Positions 6,470-15,762 of a stretch of 64,000 bases of DNA are shown in pieces. How positions within the stretch are numbered: the stretch's first letter is position 1; each line of letters begins with the position of its first letter. Both the position numbers and the translations under genes were made by a program. Under the pieces are notes generated by a model, which ran no database searches, was not told the origin of the DNA, and worked only from the letters and a program-made list of their open reading frames with translations. Origin of the DNA: an uncultured Agathobacter sp. (GTDB taxonomy: Bacteria; Bacillota; Clostridia; Lachnospirales; Lachnospiraceae). The stretch covers positions 97,674 through 161,673 of the forward strand of contig CAJUND010000007.1 in the NCBI GenBank assembly GCA_910587655.1. Direction: 5' to 3'.

Positions 6470-9118
6470 TTACTTCATCTGCGCAAGACGTGCCTCCACA
6501 GATGCCATCATCTGTTCATATTTTGCGAGCTTGTCTTTTTCCTCCTGTACCTTCTCCGGTTTTGCATTATTTATAAATTTCTCATTTGAAAGCATCCCCT
6601 TTGAACGCGCAAGTTCCTTCGCAAGCCTGTCCTTCTCCTTGTTCAGGCGTTCTTTTTCCTTCTCCAGGTCAACCAGGTCTTCCAGCGGCAGGTAGACAAC
6701 AGCATCCGGAATAACAGTCGATACCGCATCCTCCCCGATGCCGGACTTATCCTGCTGCACACTGATGCCGTTTGTAAACGCAAGGTTTACATAAACCTCC
6801 TGATTGTCCTCAAATACCTTACGCACTTCTTCTTTTTCTGATACAACAAACAGCTTTGCCTTTCTTGACATCGGCACATCCATTTCCGTACGGACACCCC
6901 TGACGCCCTTTACCAGGTCCTTGCAGCGCTCGATTGCGGCTTCCTCCTCCGGGAAACTCCAGCTTTCCTTATATTCCGGCCACTGCGAAAGCATAATGGT
7001 TTCCACCTCATTCTGCAGCGTACAGAAAATTTCCTCTGTGATAAACGGCATATACGGGTGCAGCAGTTTTAATGCATTTGCCAGCACGGTCTTTAATGTC
7101 CACAGCGCTGCATTTGCAGAGCTTTTGTCCCCGTCCTTTTTATAGGTGCGCACTTTTGCAATTTCAATGTACCAGTCGCAGAATTCATCCCAGATAAAGT
7201 CATAGACCTTCTGCACGGCAATTCCCAGCTCGAACTTGTCCATGTTTTCGGTTACGTCATGCGCCAGTGTGTTTACTTTTGAAAGAATCCATTTGTCCGC
7301 CGGATGCAGTTCTTCTGCAGACGGCTCGGTTACCTCAGTTCCTTCCAGGTTCATCATGATAAACCGGGATGCGTTCCATACCTTGTTTGCAAAGTTTCTG
7401 GATGCCTCCACACGCTCCCAGTAAAAACGCATGTCATTTCCAGGCGCATTTCCGGTAATCAGCGTCAGGCGCAGCGCGTCCGCACCGTATTTGTCTATGA
7501 CTTCCAGCGGGTCGATTCCGTTTCCGAGCGATTTGCTCATCTTGCGTCCTTCGGAATCACGGATCAGTCCGTGGAATAAAACGGTATGGAACGGTGCCTT
7601 CCCGGTCTGCTCGTAACCGGAAAAAATCATGCGGATAACCCAGAAAAAGATAATGTCATATCCGGTTACCAGTACGTCGTTCGGATAGAAATAATCCAGG
7701 TCTTCGGTCTCATCCGGCCAGCCCAGTGTGGAAAACGGCCAGAGCGCAGAAGAAAACCAGGTATCTAATGTATCCTCATCCTGCGTCATATGGCTGCATC
7801 CGCACTTTGGACAGGTGCCAGGCTTTTCCACGGATACCTCCATATGCCCGCAGTCACTGCAGTACCATGCCGGAATCCTGTGTCCCCACCAGAGCTGGCG
7901 GCTGATGCACCAGTCCCTGATATTGTCGGTCCAGTTAAAATAGGTCTTGTCCATACGTGCCGGAAGCAGCTTAATATCCCCGTTCTTTACGGCAGAAACC
8001 GCAGGCTTAATCATTTCATCCATTTTTACAAACCACTGCTGCTTAATCATCGGCTCCACCGTGGTATGGCAGCGGTCATGCGTACCTACATTGTGGGAAT
8101 GCGGGACAACCTTTACGAGAAGTCCCATTTCCTCCAGATCCTTTACCAGTGCCTTTCTGCACTCATAACGGTCCATTCCGGCGTATGTTCCGGCTTTTTC
8201 ATTCATGGTGGCATCATCATTGATCACAACGATTTCTTCCAGGCCGTGCCGTTTTCCCACTTCAAAGTCGTTCGGGTCATGCGCCGGGGTAATCTTTACA
8301 CAGCCGGTTCCAAACTCCTTGTCCACATAGGAATCCGCAATCACCGGGATTTCCCTTCCGGTCGTCGGCAGCACCAGTGTCTTTCCGATAATATCCTGGT
8401 ATCTTTCATCCTCCGGATTTACCGCAACTGCGGTATCCCCGAACAGGGTTTCCGGACGGGTGGTTGCGATTTCCACAAACCTGCCCTCCTCTCCGGCAAC
8501 CGGATAATTAATATGCCAGAAAAAGCCGTCCTGTTCCTCATGCAGAACCTCTGCGTCGGAAATGGAAGTTTTACAGACCGGACACCAGTTGATAATGCGG
8601 GAACCTTTGTATATCCAGCCTTTTTTGTACAGCTTGATAAACACGTCGTTGACGGCGCGGGAACATCCCTCGTCCATGGTAAAGCGTTCCCTCTGCCAGT
8701 CTGCGGAAGAACCCATTTTACGGAGCTGTTTTACGATTCTGCCGCCGTATTCCTTCCGCCAGTCCCAGCATTTTTCCAGGAATTCCTCACGCGTTAAGTC
8801 AGCCTTTTCAATCCCCTGCTCTTTGAGGGATTCAATGACTTTTACTTCCGTGGCAATGGAAGCATGGTCGGTTCCCGGCTGCCAGAGTGCGTTATAGCCC
8901 TGCATTCTTTTATAGCGGATTAATATATCCTGCATGGTATTGTCCAGCGCATGCCCCATATGAAGCTGTCCGGTGATATTCGGAGGCGGCATCACGATGG
9001 TAAACGGTTTTCTGCTGCGGTCCGCCTCTGCGTGGAAATAACCGCTGTCCTCCCATTTTTTATATAAACGGTCTTCTATGTCTTTTGGATCATAGGTTTT
9101 TGATAATTCTCTGCTCAT
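6470..9118 (-). CDS. valS: Valyl-tRNA synthetase
   Basis: Class I aminoacyl-tRNA synthetase that charges tRNA-Val and edits mischarged threonine; cytoplasmic. The 882 residues match the family length. Seen: the HIGH-type motif in PPPNITGQLHMGHAL near the N-terminus, the KMSKS motif in GRKMSKSLGNGIDP, an inserted editing domain, a zinc-type CxxC pair (CSDCGH, CPKCGC), and a C-terminal coiled coil (LEKEKERLNKEKDRL). Start at 9118 is behind AAAGGA. It lies 56 bases after niaR and appears to end the nadB-nadC-niaR operon. No T-box leader fits in the short gap, unlike many Firmicute valS genes. Confidence 0.97.
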   Translation of the reverse strand: MSRELSKTYDPKDIEDRLYKKWEDSGYFHAEADRSRKPFTIVMPPPNITGQLHMGHALDNTMQDILIRYKRMQGYNALWQPGTDHASIATEVKVIESLKEQGIEKADLTREEFLEKCWDWRKEYGGRIVKQLRKMGSSADWQRERFTMDEGCSRAVNDVFIKLYKKGWIYKGSRIINWCPVCKTSISDAEVLHEEQDGFFWHINYPVAGEEGRFVEIATTRPETLFGDTAVAVNPEDERYQDIIGKTLVLPTTGREIPVIADSYVDKEFGTGCVKITPAHDPNDFEVGKRHGLEEIVVINDDATMNEKAGTYAGMDRYECRKALVKDLEEMGLLVKVVPHSHNVGTHDRCHTTVEPMIKQQWFVKMDEMIKPAVSAVKNGDIKLLPARMDKTYFNWTDNIRDWCISRQLWWGHRIPAWYCSDCGHMEVSVEKPGTCPKCGCSHMTQDEDTLDTWFSSALWPFSTLGWPDETEDLDYFYPNDVLVTGYDIIFFWVIRMIFSGYEQTGKAPFHTVLFHGLIRDSEGRKMSKSLGNGIDPLEVIDKYGADALRLTLITGNAPGNDMRFYWERVEASRNFANKVWNASRFIMMNLEGTEVTEPSAEELHPADKWILSKVNTLAHDVTENMDKFELGIAVQKVYDFIWDEFCDWYIEIAKVRTYKKDGDKSSANAALWTLKTVLANALKLLHPYMPFITEEIFCTLQNEVETIMLSQWPEYKESWSFPEEEAAIERCKDLVKGVRGVRTEMDVPMSRKAKLFVVSEKEEVRKVFEDNQEVYVNLAFTNGISVQQDKSGIGEDAVSTVIPDAVVYLPLEDLVDLEKEKERLNKEKDRLAKELARSKGMLSNEKFINNAKPEKVQEEKDKLAKYEQMMASVEARLAQMK

Positions 9119-9174
9119 GTTTTTATCCTTTCTGGTTATGAAATATTCCTGCACGTCAGGGATGCTGCCTGGTA

Positions 9175-9729
9175 TTACTCCCTGCCCCAAAAGTCCACCG
9201 GTTCATAATCCTGCAGTTTTGCAAGAAACCCGTATTCCCGCAGCCTTTCCTGTATCATGTCCAGGATTTCCCCGCTTTCTGCGGTTATGGTATGATAATG
9301 GTAACCGGAAGTCACATTTTTTAACAGGCTGGATTTGCCGGAAGCGATATCCTCCAGATACCTGCGGATATCCATGCGGGACCTGATATGCATTTCCGCC
9401 CTTAAAATGCCGTACACCCTGTGGCAGACAAAGACATCCTGAACTTCCCCGCCAAGGTCCACAATGCAGGTCAGTTCTTTTTCCACTTCCTCATCCTCAT
9501 GCCTGACTTTAAACACCCGGCTTTCTTTTCCGCCGTGCATCAGATACCCTCTGTTTGTAGAAATAATATCTGCTCCGTTCGCACGCAGCAGTGCGATATC
9601 CGTAACGATTGCCTGCCTGCTGACTGAAAGCTGTTTTGCAAGCTCTGTTCCGGACAGGGGACTCTTGTTGTCCTTTAACAGTTGTATGATTCTGCCGCGT
9701 CTTTCTTCACCGTTCATTCCAGTATCCAC
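9175..9729 (-). CDS. niaR: NAD biosynthesis repressor NiaR
   Basis: Nicotinate-responsive transcriptional repressor of NAD-synthesis genes. Of 184 residues, the first ~60 form a winged helix-turn-helix (LSGTELAKQLSVSRQAIVTDI). The rest is the 3H domain, with the conserved histidines in HRVYG, HIRS and SGYHYHTI that bind metal and ligand in the family. It is encoded in the nad operon, so it most likely autoregulates through the palindrome upstream of nadB. The start could be Met1 or Met5 (MNGEERRGRI). Confidence 0.92.
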   Translation of the reverse strand: MDTGMNGEERRGRIIQLLKDNKSPLSGTELAKQLSVSRQAIVTDIALLRANGADIISTNRGYLMHGGKESRVFKVRHEDEEVEKELTCIVDLGGEVQDVFVCHRVYGILRAEMHIRSRMDIRRYLEDIASGKSSLLKNVTSGYHYHTITAESGEILDMIQERLREYGFLAKLQDYEPVDFWGRE

Positions 9730-9753
9730 TCCTAAAGCAACTGATGCCAGCCC

Positions 9754-10608
9754 TTAAACGGGTCTTAAATTCTTCAGTGAAATGTCCAGAATCGGAGCCG
9801 AATGCGTCAGTGCCCCGCTTGAAATATAATCCACACCAAGACCTGCCAGTCGTTCGATGTTTTCTTTCGTCACGTTTCCGGACACTTCGATTTCTGCGCG
9901 CCCGTCAATATAAGCAACTGCCTCCTGTAAAGTTTCCATGTCCATATTGTCGAGCATAATAATATCCGCCCCGGCTTCCACGGCAGACTTTACCATATCA
10001 AGCGTTTCCACTTCCACTTCGATTTTCCGGACAAACGGCGCATATGCTTTTGCCGCCCGGACGGCTTCCTTTACGCCGCCTGCCGCCCCGATATGGTTGT
10101 CCTTAAGCAGTACGCCGTCGGAGAGGTTGTAACGGTGGTTGTTTCCGCCCCCGGTCCGCACCGCGTATTTTTCAAAAATACGGTTGTTCGGCGTGGTCTT
10201 TCTTGTATCCAGAAGCTTCATCCTGCTGCCTTTTAACAGTGCAGCCATCTCCCTGGTATATGTGGCGATTCCGCTCATGCGCTGTAAATAATTCAGCGCC
10301 GTGCGCTCCCCGCAGAGCAGGGTTCGGATATCCCCGCGTACTTTTGCCATCAGCTGTCCGGCTTTTACCTCATCGCCGTCCTGTACAAAAAACTCTGCCT
10401 TTGTATTTTCGTCAAGTAACGTAAACACACGCTCAAAAATCTGCAGGCCGCAGATAATTCCGTCCTGCTTGCAGATTAAATCCACTTCGCCTGCCTGCGG
10501 ATGCGGCATCACGCTGTTTGTGGAAACATCCTCGCTGGTAATGTCCTCTTTTAATGCGCTTAAAATAAACGGATCTGCATTTAATTTTAATGTTACCTGG
10601 TCGTACAT
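9754..10608 (-). CDS. nadC: Nicotinate-nucleotide pyrophosphorylase (carboxylating)
   Basis: Quinolinate phosphoribosyltransferase, which converts quinolinate and PRPP to nicotinate mononucleotide, CO2 and pyrophosphate in de novo NAD synthesis. The 284-residue length is typical. Motifs include DTRKTTPNNR, GGGNNHRYNLSDG and LLKDNH in the active-site barrel, and ADIIMLDNMD near the C-terminus. It lies 12 bases after nadB in the same operon. Confidence 0.97.
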   Translation of the reverse strand: MYDQVTLKLNADPFILSALKEDITSEDVSTNSVMPHPQAGEVDLICKQDGIICGLQIFERVFTLLDENTKAEFFVQDGDEVKAGQLMAKVRGDIRTLLCGERTALNYLQRMSGIATYTREMAALLKGSRMKLLDTRKTTPNNRIFEKYAVRTGGGNNHRYNLSDGVLLKDNHIGAAGGVKEAVRAAKAYAPFVRKIEVEVETLDMVKSAVEAGADIIMLDNMDMETLQEAVAYIDGRAEIEVSGNVTKENIERLAGLGVDYISSGALTHSAPILDISLKNLRPV

Positions 10609-10620
10609 AATATTTTCTCC

Positions 10621-12009
10621 TTAACTCACGATCTTCTTTCGGAAAGCAACCTTTGCCTGCCTGTGGGAATCCTCTTCCTTGGACATTTCCATTTTTTTAT
10701 CAGCTTCGATAATCGCCCTGCGGACGCTTTCGTGGTACCTGCCTGCCAGCGCTTCCTTATTCTCATATTCTGAAAAATCAAGTGAGGCAAACATGTCCCC
10801 TTCCGCGGAAAACTTTTCATCCATGCCATCCGTCATCCGACATGCCGCACGTTTTGCAAAGACAAGGCTTTCCAGCAGGGAATTGCTTGCCAGCCGGTTT
10901 CTGCCATGGACGCCGTTGCATGCGGTTTCCCCGACGGCATACAGATGCTCCATGGATGTGGCGCTGTCATGGTCCACCTGGACGCCGCCCATGAAATAAT
11001 GCTGTGCCGGAACAACCGGTATGCATTCATGCATGACGTCATAACCCATTTCATGGCAGTGCTTTACGATATTTGGAAAATGGGTCAGTAGTTCCTCCTC
11101 CGGAATGGTGCGTAAATCCTCCCAGACAAATTCCGTCCCGTCTTTTTCCATCTGTTTATAGATTTCCACCGTAACGACGTCCCGCGGCAGCAGTTCATTG
11201 ACGAAACGGTTCATATGTTTGTCATAAAGCTTTGCCCCTTCCCCGCGGACGGATTCTGATATCAGAAAGCTGCGTTCCTCTTCGTTATCCGTATATAATG
11301 TTGTCGGGTGAATCTGTATGTAATTGATATCCTTCAGGCGGATATTATGCCGGATGGCAAGGGCAAGGGCGTCTCCGGTCAGATGACGGAAGTTTGTTGA
11401 ATGGCTGTAAAGTCCACCGATTCCGCCGCACGCCCAGACGGTATACTGCGCCTCCACCGCTTCCAGGCTTCCGTCCTCCCTCCGGATCACGGCGCCGTAA
11501 CAGCGGTTGTCCTTTGTTACAATATCCACCATCCGCGTATGCTCCAGAATCGTAATGTTTTTTCTTTTTCCGGCAGCAGCAAGCAGTTTGCCCGTAATTT
11601 CGGCCCCGGTAATATCTTTGTGAAACAGGATTCTTTTATCTGAATGAGCACCTTCCCTGGTAAATACCAGTCCGCCATCCCCGTCGCGGGCAAAATCCAC
11701 TCCGTAATCCAGCAGATCCGTTATGACGTTTCTGGAAGACTTTATCATAATACTGACGGAATCCCTATCGTTTTCATAGTGTCCTGCCTTCATGGTATCC
11801 TCAAAATAGCTGTCATAATCAGCTTCATCCTTTAACATGCAGATACCGCCCTGTGCCAGATAGGAGTCGCTGCTTTTCACATCGGATTTGGTAATCATCA
11901 TAATCTGTTTATCGTCAGGCAGCTGCAGGGCACAGTACAGGCCGGAGCAACCGGTTCCAACAATAAGTATGTCTGTTTTCATCTCTCCCACGCTTTCAAA
12001 AAACTCCAT
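10621..12009 (-). CDS. nadB: L-aspartate oxidase
   Basis: FAD-dependent oxidase that turns L-aspartate into iminoaspartate for quinolinate synthesis. The N-terminal dinucleotide motif is LIVGTGCSGLYCALQL; later come the succinate dehydrogenase/fumarate reductase-family motifs (GAHSDKRILF, THYFMGG-like QHYFMGGVQVD, NRLASNSLLESLVF). The product is about 453-462 residues, shorter than E. coli NadB at the C-terminus, as in other Clostridia. Two starts are possible: 12009 (MEFFESVGE...) or 11982 (MKTDILIVG), the latter with a GGGAG too close to be ideal. A start at 12051 lies upstream of the predicted transcription start. nadA is not in the window. Confidence 0.93.
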   Translation of the reverse strand: MEFFESVGEMKTDILIVGTGCSGLYCALQLPDDKQIMMITKSDVKSSDSYLAQGGICMLKDEADYDSYFEDTMKAGHYENDRDSVSIMIKSSRNVITDLLDYGVDFARDGDGGLVFTREGAHSDKRILFHKDITGAEITGKLLAAAGKRKNITILEHTRMVDIVTKDNRCYGAVIRREDGSLEAVEAQYTVWACGGIGGLYSHSTNFRHLTGDALALAIRHNIRLKDINYIQIHPTTLYTDNEEERSFLISESVRGEGAKLYDKHMNRFVNELLPRDVVTVEIYKQMEKDGTEFVWEDLRTIPEEELLTHFPNIVKHCHEMGYDVMHECIPVVPAQHYFMGGVQVDHDSATSMEHLYAVGETACNGVHGRNRLASNSLLESLVFAKRAACRMTDGMDEKFSAEGDMFASLDFSEYENKEALAGRYHESVRRAIIEADKKMEMSKEEDSHRQAKVAFRKKIVS

Positions 12010-12032
12010 GTCATCTTTGCCTGACATGGAGT
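12003..12032. promoter_or_regulatory. 11-bp perfect palindrome, candidate NiaR operator of the nad operon
   Basis: ACTCCATGTCA and TGACATGGAGT flank an 8-base centre. The element covers the predicted transcription start and touches the -10 box of the nadB promoter, and two more TGACA direct repeats lie over the -35 region. Assignment to NiaR is inferred from the niaR gene in the operon. Confidence 0.6.
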
Positions 12033-12058
12033 ATAGCACATATCCTGACAACTGACAA
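12030..12058 (-). promoter_or_regulatory. Sigma-A promoter of nadB-nadC-niaR-valS
   Basis: TTGTCA (12053-12058), 17-base spacer, TATACT (12030-12035) on the minus strand. The start point would be near 12023, inside the palindrome. Confidence 0.7.
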
Positions 12059-12089
12059 GACAGAAACCCTTTTATTGCCAGGTATGATC

Positions 12090-13103
12090 TTAATTAAAAC
12101 CGACTACTTTCTGGGAAAGCCGGTATGCTGCAACGGAAATTTTTCTCCCGCTCTTTCCCGGCAGGTTCATGGTCTGCCCCATAATTCCGCGGCGGAGCTT
12201 ATGGAACAGTTTGATGTCCCTGTCCTTAATATATTTCCAGAGCGCGCGTTTTTTCTCAAGGTTTTCCTCTGTGCCGGAACGGATCAGCATGATTGTTGAA
12301 ACCACTGTTATGATTTCCAGGTAATTAAACATGTATTTCCGGCATTTCGGGTTCTGCACCTTCCAGAGGTTTACATCCTCCAGCATAATTTTGTTTACAC
12401 GAATCTGCTGGTCAATCCGTCCAATCATGACTTTTTCATTGACGGACTGGTCCTCCCTGCCGATAAAGTAACGGTAAAAGTCCACATCCAGATAGTACAT
12501 GGTCCGCACATACGGAAGCGGTTTGTAAACATAGATATTATCCACGTAAAAGGTATGCTTCGGAAGCTCAAGCCCGCATTCCCGCAGCAGTTTTGTCCGG
12601 TAAATAACGGAATGCATCAGGATATAATGTCCTTTGTAAAAATGCCTGACATCACTCCATGTAAAAAGCCTGTCTTTCGGAAATCCGGTCTGCCGCATTA
12701 CTTTTTTATTTTTTACGCCGTCTTTTTCATAAACATAATTGGAGAGCAGCATATCCAGCGTGGTTTTGCTTCCGGTCAGCTCGCGCAGTGTCTGCAGCAC
12801 TTTTTTGTATGCCTCCCCGTCCACCCAGTCATCGCTGTCCACCACTTTAAAATACAGTCCGGATGCATTACGGATGCCTGCGTTGACTGCCTCCCCGTGC
12901 CCGCCGTTTTCCTGGTGGATGGCGCGGACAATGGACGGGTAACGTTTCGCATAATCATCGGCAATTTCTGCCGTACGGTCTTTTGAACCGTCATCAATAA
13001 TCAGAATTTCAATATCCTCGCCTCCCGGCAGGATTGATTCAATACAGTGTTCCATATAATCCTGTGAATTGTAACACGGGATTGCAAATGTCAGTAATTT
13101 CAT
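12090..13103 (-). CDS. Family 2 glycosyltransferase
   Basis: GT-A fold glycosyltransferase of about 337 residues, probably acting on a cell-surface glycan at the inner face of the membrane. The N-terminus is the typical FAIPCYNSQDYMEHCIESIL, with IEILIIDDGSKDRT for nucleotide binding and the metal-binding VDSDDW. The start at 13103 overlaps the glf stop as ATGA, so the two are coupled. That suggests it uses UDP-galactofuranose made by Glf, but the sugar specificity cannot be read from the sequence. Confidence 0.88.
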   Translation of the reverse strand: MKLLTFAIPCYNSQDYMEHCIESILPGGEDIEILIIDDGSKDRTAEIADDYAKRYPSIVRAIHQENGGHGEAVNAGIRNASGLYFKVVDSDDWVDGEAYKKVLQTLRELTGSKTTLDMLLSNYVYEKDGVKNKKVMRQTGFPKDRLFTWSDVRHFYKGHYILMHSVIYRTKLLRECGLELPKHTFYVDNIYVYKPLPYVRTMYYLDVDFYRYFIGREDQSVNEKVMIGRIDQQIRVNKIMLEDVNLWKVQNPKCRKYMFNYLEIITVVSTIMLIRSGTEENLEKKRALWKYIKDRDIKLFHKLRRGIMGQTMNLPGKSGRKISVAAYRLSQKVVGFN

Positions 13104-14245
13104 GCAAGCTCCTCCGCAAGATCCATTGCCTTTCTGCACATGGCATCTATATTGTAATATTTATATTCCGCAAGCCTGCCCAGCAGGTAAAAATGCGGAT
13201 ATTCCTCTGTCAGTTTCCGGTATTTTTCATACAGTTTTTCGTTTTCCTCATTCAAGATTGCATAATAAGGAATTTCGTTTTCGGCTCCTGTATAGGCAAA
13301 CGGATATTCCTTTACAATGGTCGTCCCTTTTGCATCTTTCTGCCCGGTCAGGTATTTAAACTCGGTAATGCGAGTAAAATCCTCGCTTACGGTATAGTTG
13401 ACCACACTGTGTCCCTGGAAGGAATCCTGCGGCAGATGCTCAAACCTGAAATCCAGCGAGCGGTAAGGCAGCCTGCCGAACCGGCAGCCGAACAGTTCGT
13501 CAATTGCCCCGGTATAAACAACGCCACCGGTATACCCGCTGCCTTCAAAATATATGTTTCCATCCTGAAATTCCAGAACCCTTCTGCAGTCCGTACCGGT
13601 CCTGACTTCGATATTTTCATGCGCAAGCATTTTTTCAAACATGGGCGTATATCCATGAAGCGGCATGCTCTGGTACTTATCCTTAAAATAACGGTTGTCC
13701 CTTGATATGACAACCGGCACACGCCCCGTAACCTCCGGACTGATTTCCTCAGGCTTCTGCCCCCACTGTTTCATGGTATAGTATAAAAATACGTTTTTGT
13801 ATACGAAATCTGCAATTTCCCGCACATCGGCATCGCTGTTTTCCCTGAGCTTCATAATGGGTACGCGGCTTCCCTCCCCGTACTCTTTTACCAGCTTTTC
13901 CTCCAGCCGTGCTGCTTTTTTTTCATCATACACCATATGCAGGGTGTTCAGGTTAAACGGTACAGGAATCAGCCTGTCGCCAACTTTTGCCACCACTTCA
14001 TGTCCGAAATCATACCATTCGGTAAAACGGGACAAAAATTCCCGGACACCCTCATCCTCCGTATGAAAAATATGCGGACCGTATTCATGAACCAGGATTC
14101 CGTGCCGGTCCGGTTTATCGTAACAGTTTCCCCCTATATGGCTTCTTTTTTCTATTACAAGAATTTTTTTGTTCTTCTCTTCTGCCAGCTTTCTGGCAAC
14201 TGCTGCACCGGCAATCCCGGAGCCGACAATGATATAATCGTACAT
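13100..14245 (-). CDS. glf: UDP-galactopyranose mutase
   Basis: FAD-dependent mutase that converts UDP-galactopyranose to UDP-galactofuranose for surface polysaccharides. The 381 residues fit. Seen: the N-terminal FAD motif YIIVGSGIAGAAVARKLAE, the segment GGNCYDKPD, HEYGPHIFHT, and the family motif FTRITEFKYLTG. Overlaps the downstream glycosyltransferase by four bases. A possible -10 (TATAAT, around 14281-14286) lies upstream with a weak -35. Confidence 0.96.
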   Translation of the reverse strand: MYDYIIVGSGIAGAAVARKLAEEKNKKILVIEKRSHIGGNCYDKPDRHGILVHEYGPHIFHTEDEGVREFLSRFTEWYDFGHEVVAKVGDRLIPVPFNLNTLHMVYDEKKAARLEEKLVKEYGEGSRVPIMKLRENSDADVREIADFVYKNVFLYYTMKQWGQKPEEISPEVTGRVPVVISRDNRYFKDKYQSMPLHGYTPMFEKMLAHENIEVRTGTDCRRVLEFQDGNIYFEGSGYTGGVVYTGAIDELFGCRFGRLPYRSLDFRFEHLPQDSFQGHSVVNYTVSEDFTRITEFKYLTGQKDAKGTTIVKEYPFAYTGAENEIPYYAILNEENEKLYEKYRKLTEEYPHFYLLGRLAEYKYYNIDAMCRKAMDLAEELA

Positions 14246-14598
14246 GTTTTTCCCCTTTGTCCTAATTTCGTATCATTTATTATTATACACATTTTGTGAA
14301 TGCAGTCGAACTTTTTTTACTTAATTTTCTATTAAGAACCGCTTTGTATTTTCAATTGTTCATATTTTATTAACAGAATTCTCATAATCTCCACACACCA
14401 ATTTCACAAATGAAACATATACTAACAACTGTAAGCAAGAAAATAACTTTTTTCTTTTTCATCTTCCTCGCACCCTGACACGGCGCGGGGACCTCCCTGA
14501 AAAAACAGATTTTTCTTTCTCATACTTAATCTTTTTCATACAAAACCGGTGTGGCATGCACCGGTTTTCCTCTTTTCATTATGTTTAGCCCTGCTGGT
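14246..14598. other. Intergenic region between mutY and glf
   Basis: About 350 bases, AT-rich on the right of glf. It holds the glf leader with a TATAAT box near 14283 and, at its right end, the mutY terminator. No convincing ORF or structured RNA was seen in the rest. Confidence 0.6.
14542..14568 (-). terminator. Intrinsic terminator after mutY
   Basis: AAAACCGGTG and CACCGGTTTT form a perfect 10-bp stem with a 7-base loop, 30 bases past the mutY stop. The symmetric A/T ends would let it act on either strand. Confidence 0.8.
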
Positions 14599-15675
14599 TT
14601 AATTCATGTTTATGAATTCCATATACCGTGCAAAGGCTGCAGGAACTGCATACTGTCTGCTGAGTTCGGAAACCTCCACAAAAAATATTCCGTTTCTGCC
14701 GTCAGGCACTTCCTCCACCTGCACTGCATATCCTGTCATGTGCCATTCCACATGGGAAAACACATGCTTTGCTTCTCCAAGCGGCCGGATTCTGATTGGC
14801 ATACAGCCAAGTAATTTCATGTAAGAAATCGCCTCGTCCTGGTTCATATGCCCTTCATGTCCGGGAAATTCATACAACCCTGCCAGAAGTCCCCTGTTCG
14901 GACGCTTGCGGATGGCAATTTTTTCACCATCCTTTATGATAAAAATGGTTTTTTTCTCAATTCTGCGTGCCCCTGCCTTTGACCTGACCGGAATTTCTGC
15001 AGTTCTTCCCTGGATGCATGCATGACAGACAGCATTTAACGGACACTCGCCGCAGTGCGGAGCACCATTGGGAACACAGACCAGCGCTCCAAGTTCCATC
15101 AGCGCCTGGTTAAAGATACGGGGCTTTAATTCTGTTTCCAGGTCCGCCGTCATTAGGCTTCTTAATTTTTCTTCTATGCGTGTCCGCACAGACTGTTTCA
15201 TAATATCCGAATCATCACCGGTGATTCTGGAAATTACCCGCAGCACGTTTCCGTCCACTGCGGGAACCGGCTGGTTACAGGCAATGGAGGCAATTGCCCC
15301 TGCCGTATAATGCCCGATTCCTTTCAGCTTCAGCAGTTCTTCATAATCCGACGGAATCCTGCCGCCGTAATTATCCACAATCTGCTTTGCCGCCGCATTC
15401 ATATTACGCACCCGGTTATAATATCCCAGGCCTTCCCAGAGTTTTAAATACCTGTCCTCCGGGCATTCTGCAAGCGCATATACATCCGGCAGTTCTTTCA
15501 CAAACCGCTCAAAATATGACCTGACTGCCTCCACCCTGGTCTGCTGGAGCATAATCTCCGAAATCCAGACATGATAGGGCGTGGGGTTTTCCCGCCACGG
15601 AAGAGTCCTTGCATGTTCCAGAAACCATTTCTGCAGCGGCTCCACGATTTTGTTTAAATGATAATCATCCAGCAT
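14599..15675 (-). CDS. mutY: A/G-specific adenine DNA glycosylase
   Basis: Removes adenine mispaired with 8-oxoguanine. Of 358 residues, the N-terminal half is the HhH-GPD glycosylase (LPWRENPTPYHVWISEIMLQ cut into motifs; LLKLKGIGHYTAGAI helix-hairpin-helix; VDGNVLRV with the catalytic Asp). A four-cysteine iron-sulfur loop follows (CVPNGAPHC, CPLNAVC), with seven rather than six residues between the first two cysteines. A NUDIX-like domain is at the C-terminus. The start at 15675 is favoured because AGGA precedes it; a longer frame to 15738 has no good ribosome-binding site. Confidence 0.95.
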   Translation of the reverse strand: MLDDYHLNKIVEPLQKWFLEHARTLPWRENPTPYHVWISEIMLQQTRVEAVRSYFERFVKELPDVYALAECPEDRYLKLWEGLGYYNRVRNMNAAAKQIVDNYGGRIPSDYEELLKLKGIGHYTAGAIASIACNQPVPAVDGNVLRVISRITGDDSDIMKQSVRTRIEEKLRSLMTADLETELKPRIFNQALMELGALVCVPNGAPHCGECPLNAVCHACIQGRTAEIPVRSKAGARRIEKKTIFIIKDGEKIAIRKRPNRGLLAGLYEFPGHEGHMNQDEAISYMKLLGCMPIRIRPLGEAKHVFSHVEWHMTGYAVQVEEVPDGRNGIFFVEVSELSRQYAVPAAFARYMEFINMN

Positions 15676-15762
15676 GATATGTCCTGCCCGTTTCCCATTT
15701 ATAAAACAGGACGGGAAATCCTTGAATTTCCCGTCCATAAGTATGTCCGTTTTTCCGGCAGT

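Noticed and set aside
7790..8797. Long open frame (335 codons) on the plus strand
   Set aside because: It is antisense to valS, whose motifs and length are unambiguous; the frame has no ribosome-binding site and reflects codon bias of the real gene.
9119..9174. T-box leader expected before valS (and before serS and asnS)
   Set aside because: The upstream gaps are 56, 20 and 37 bases, too short for a T-box, and no T-box core sequence was seen.
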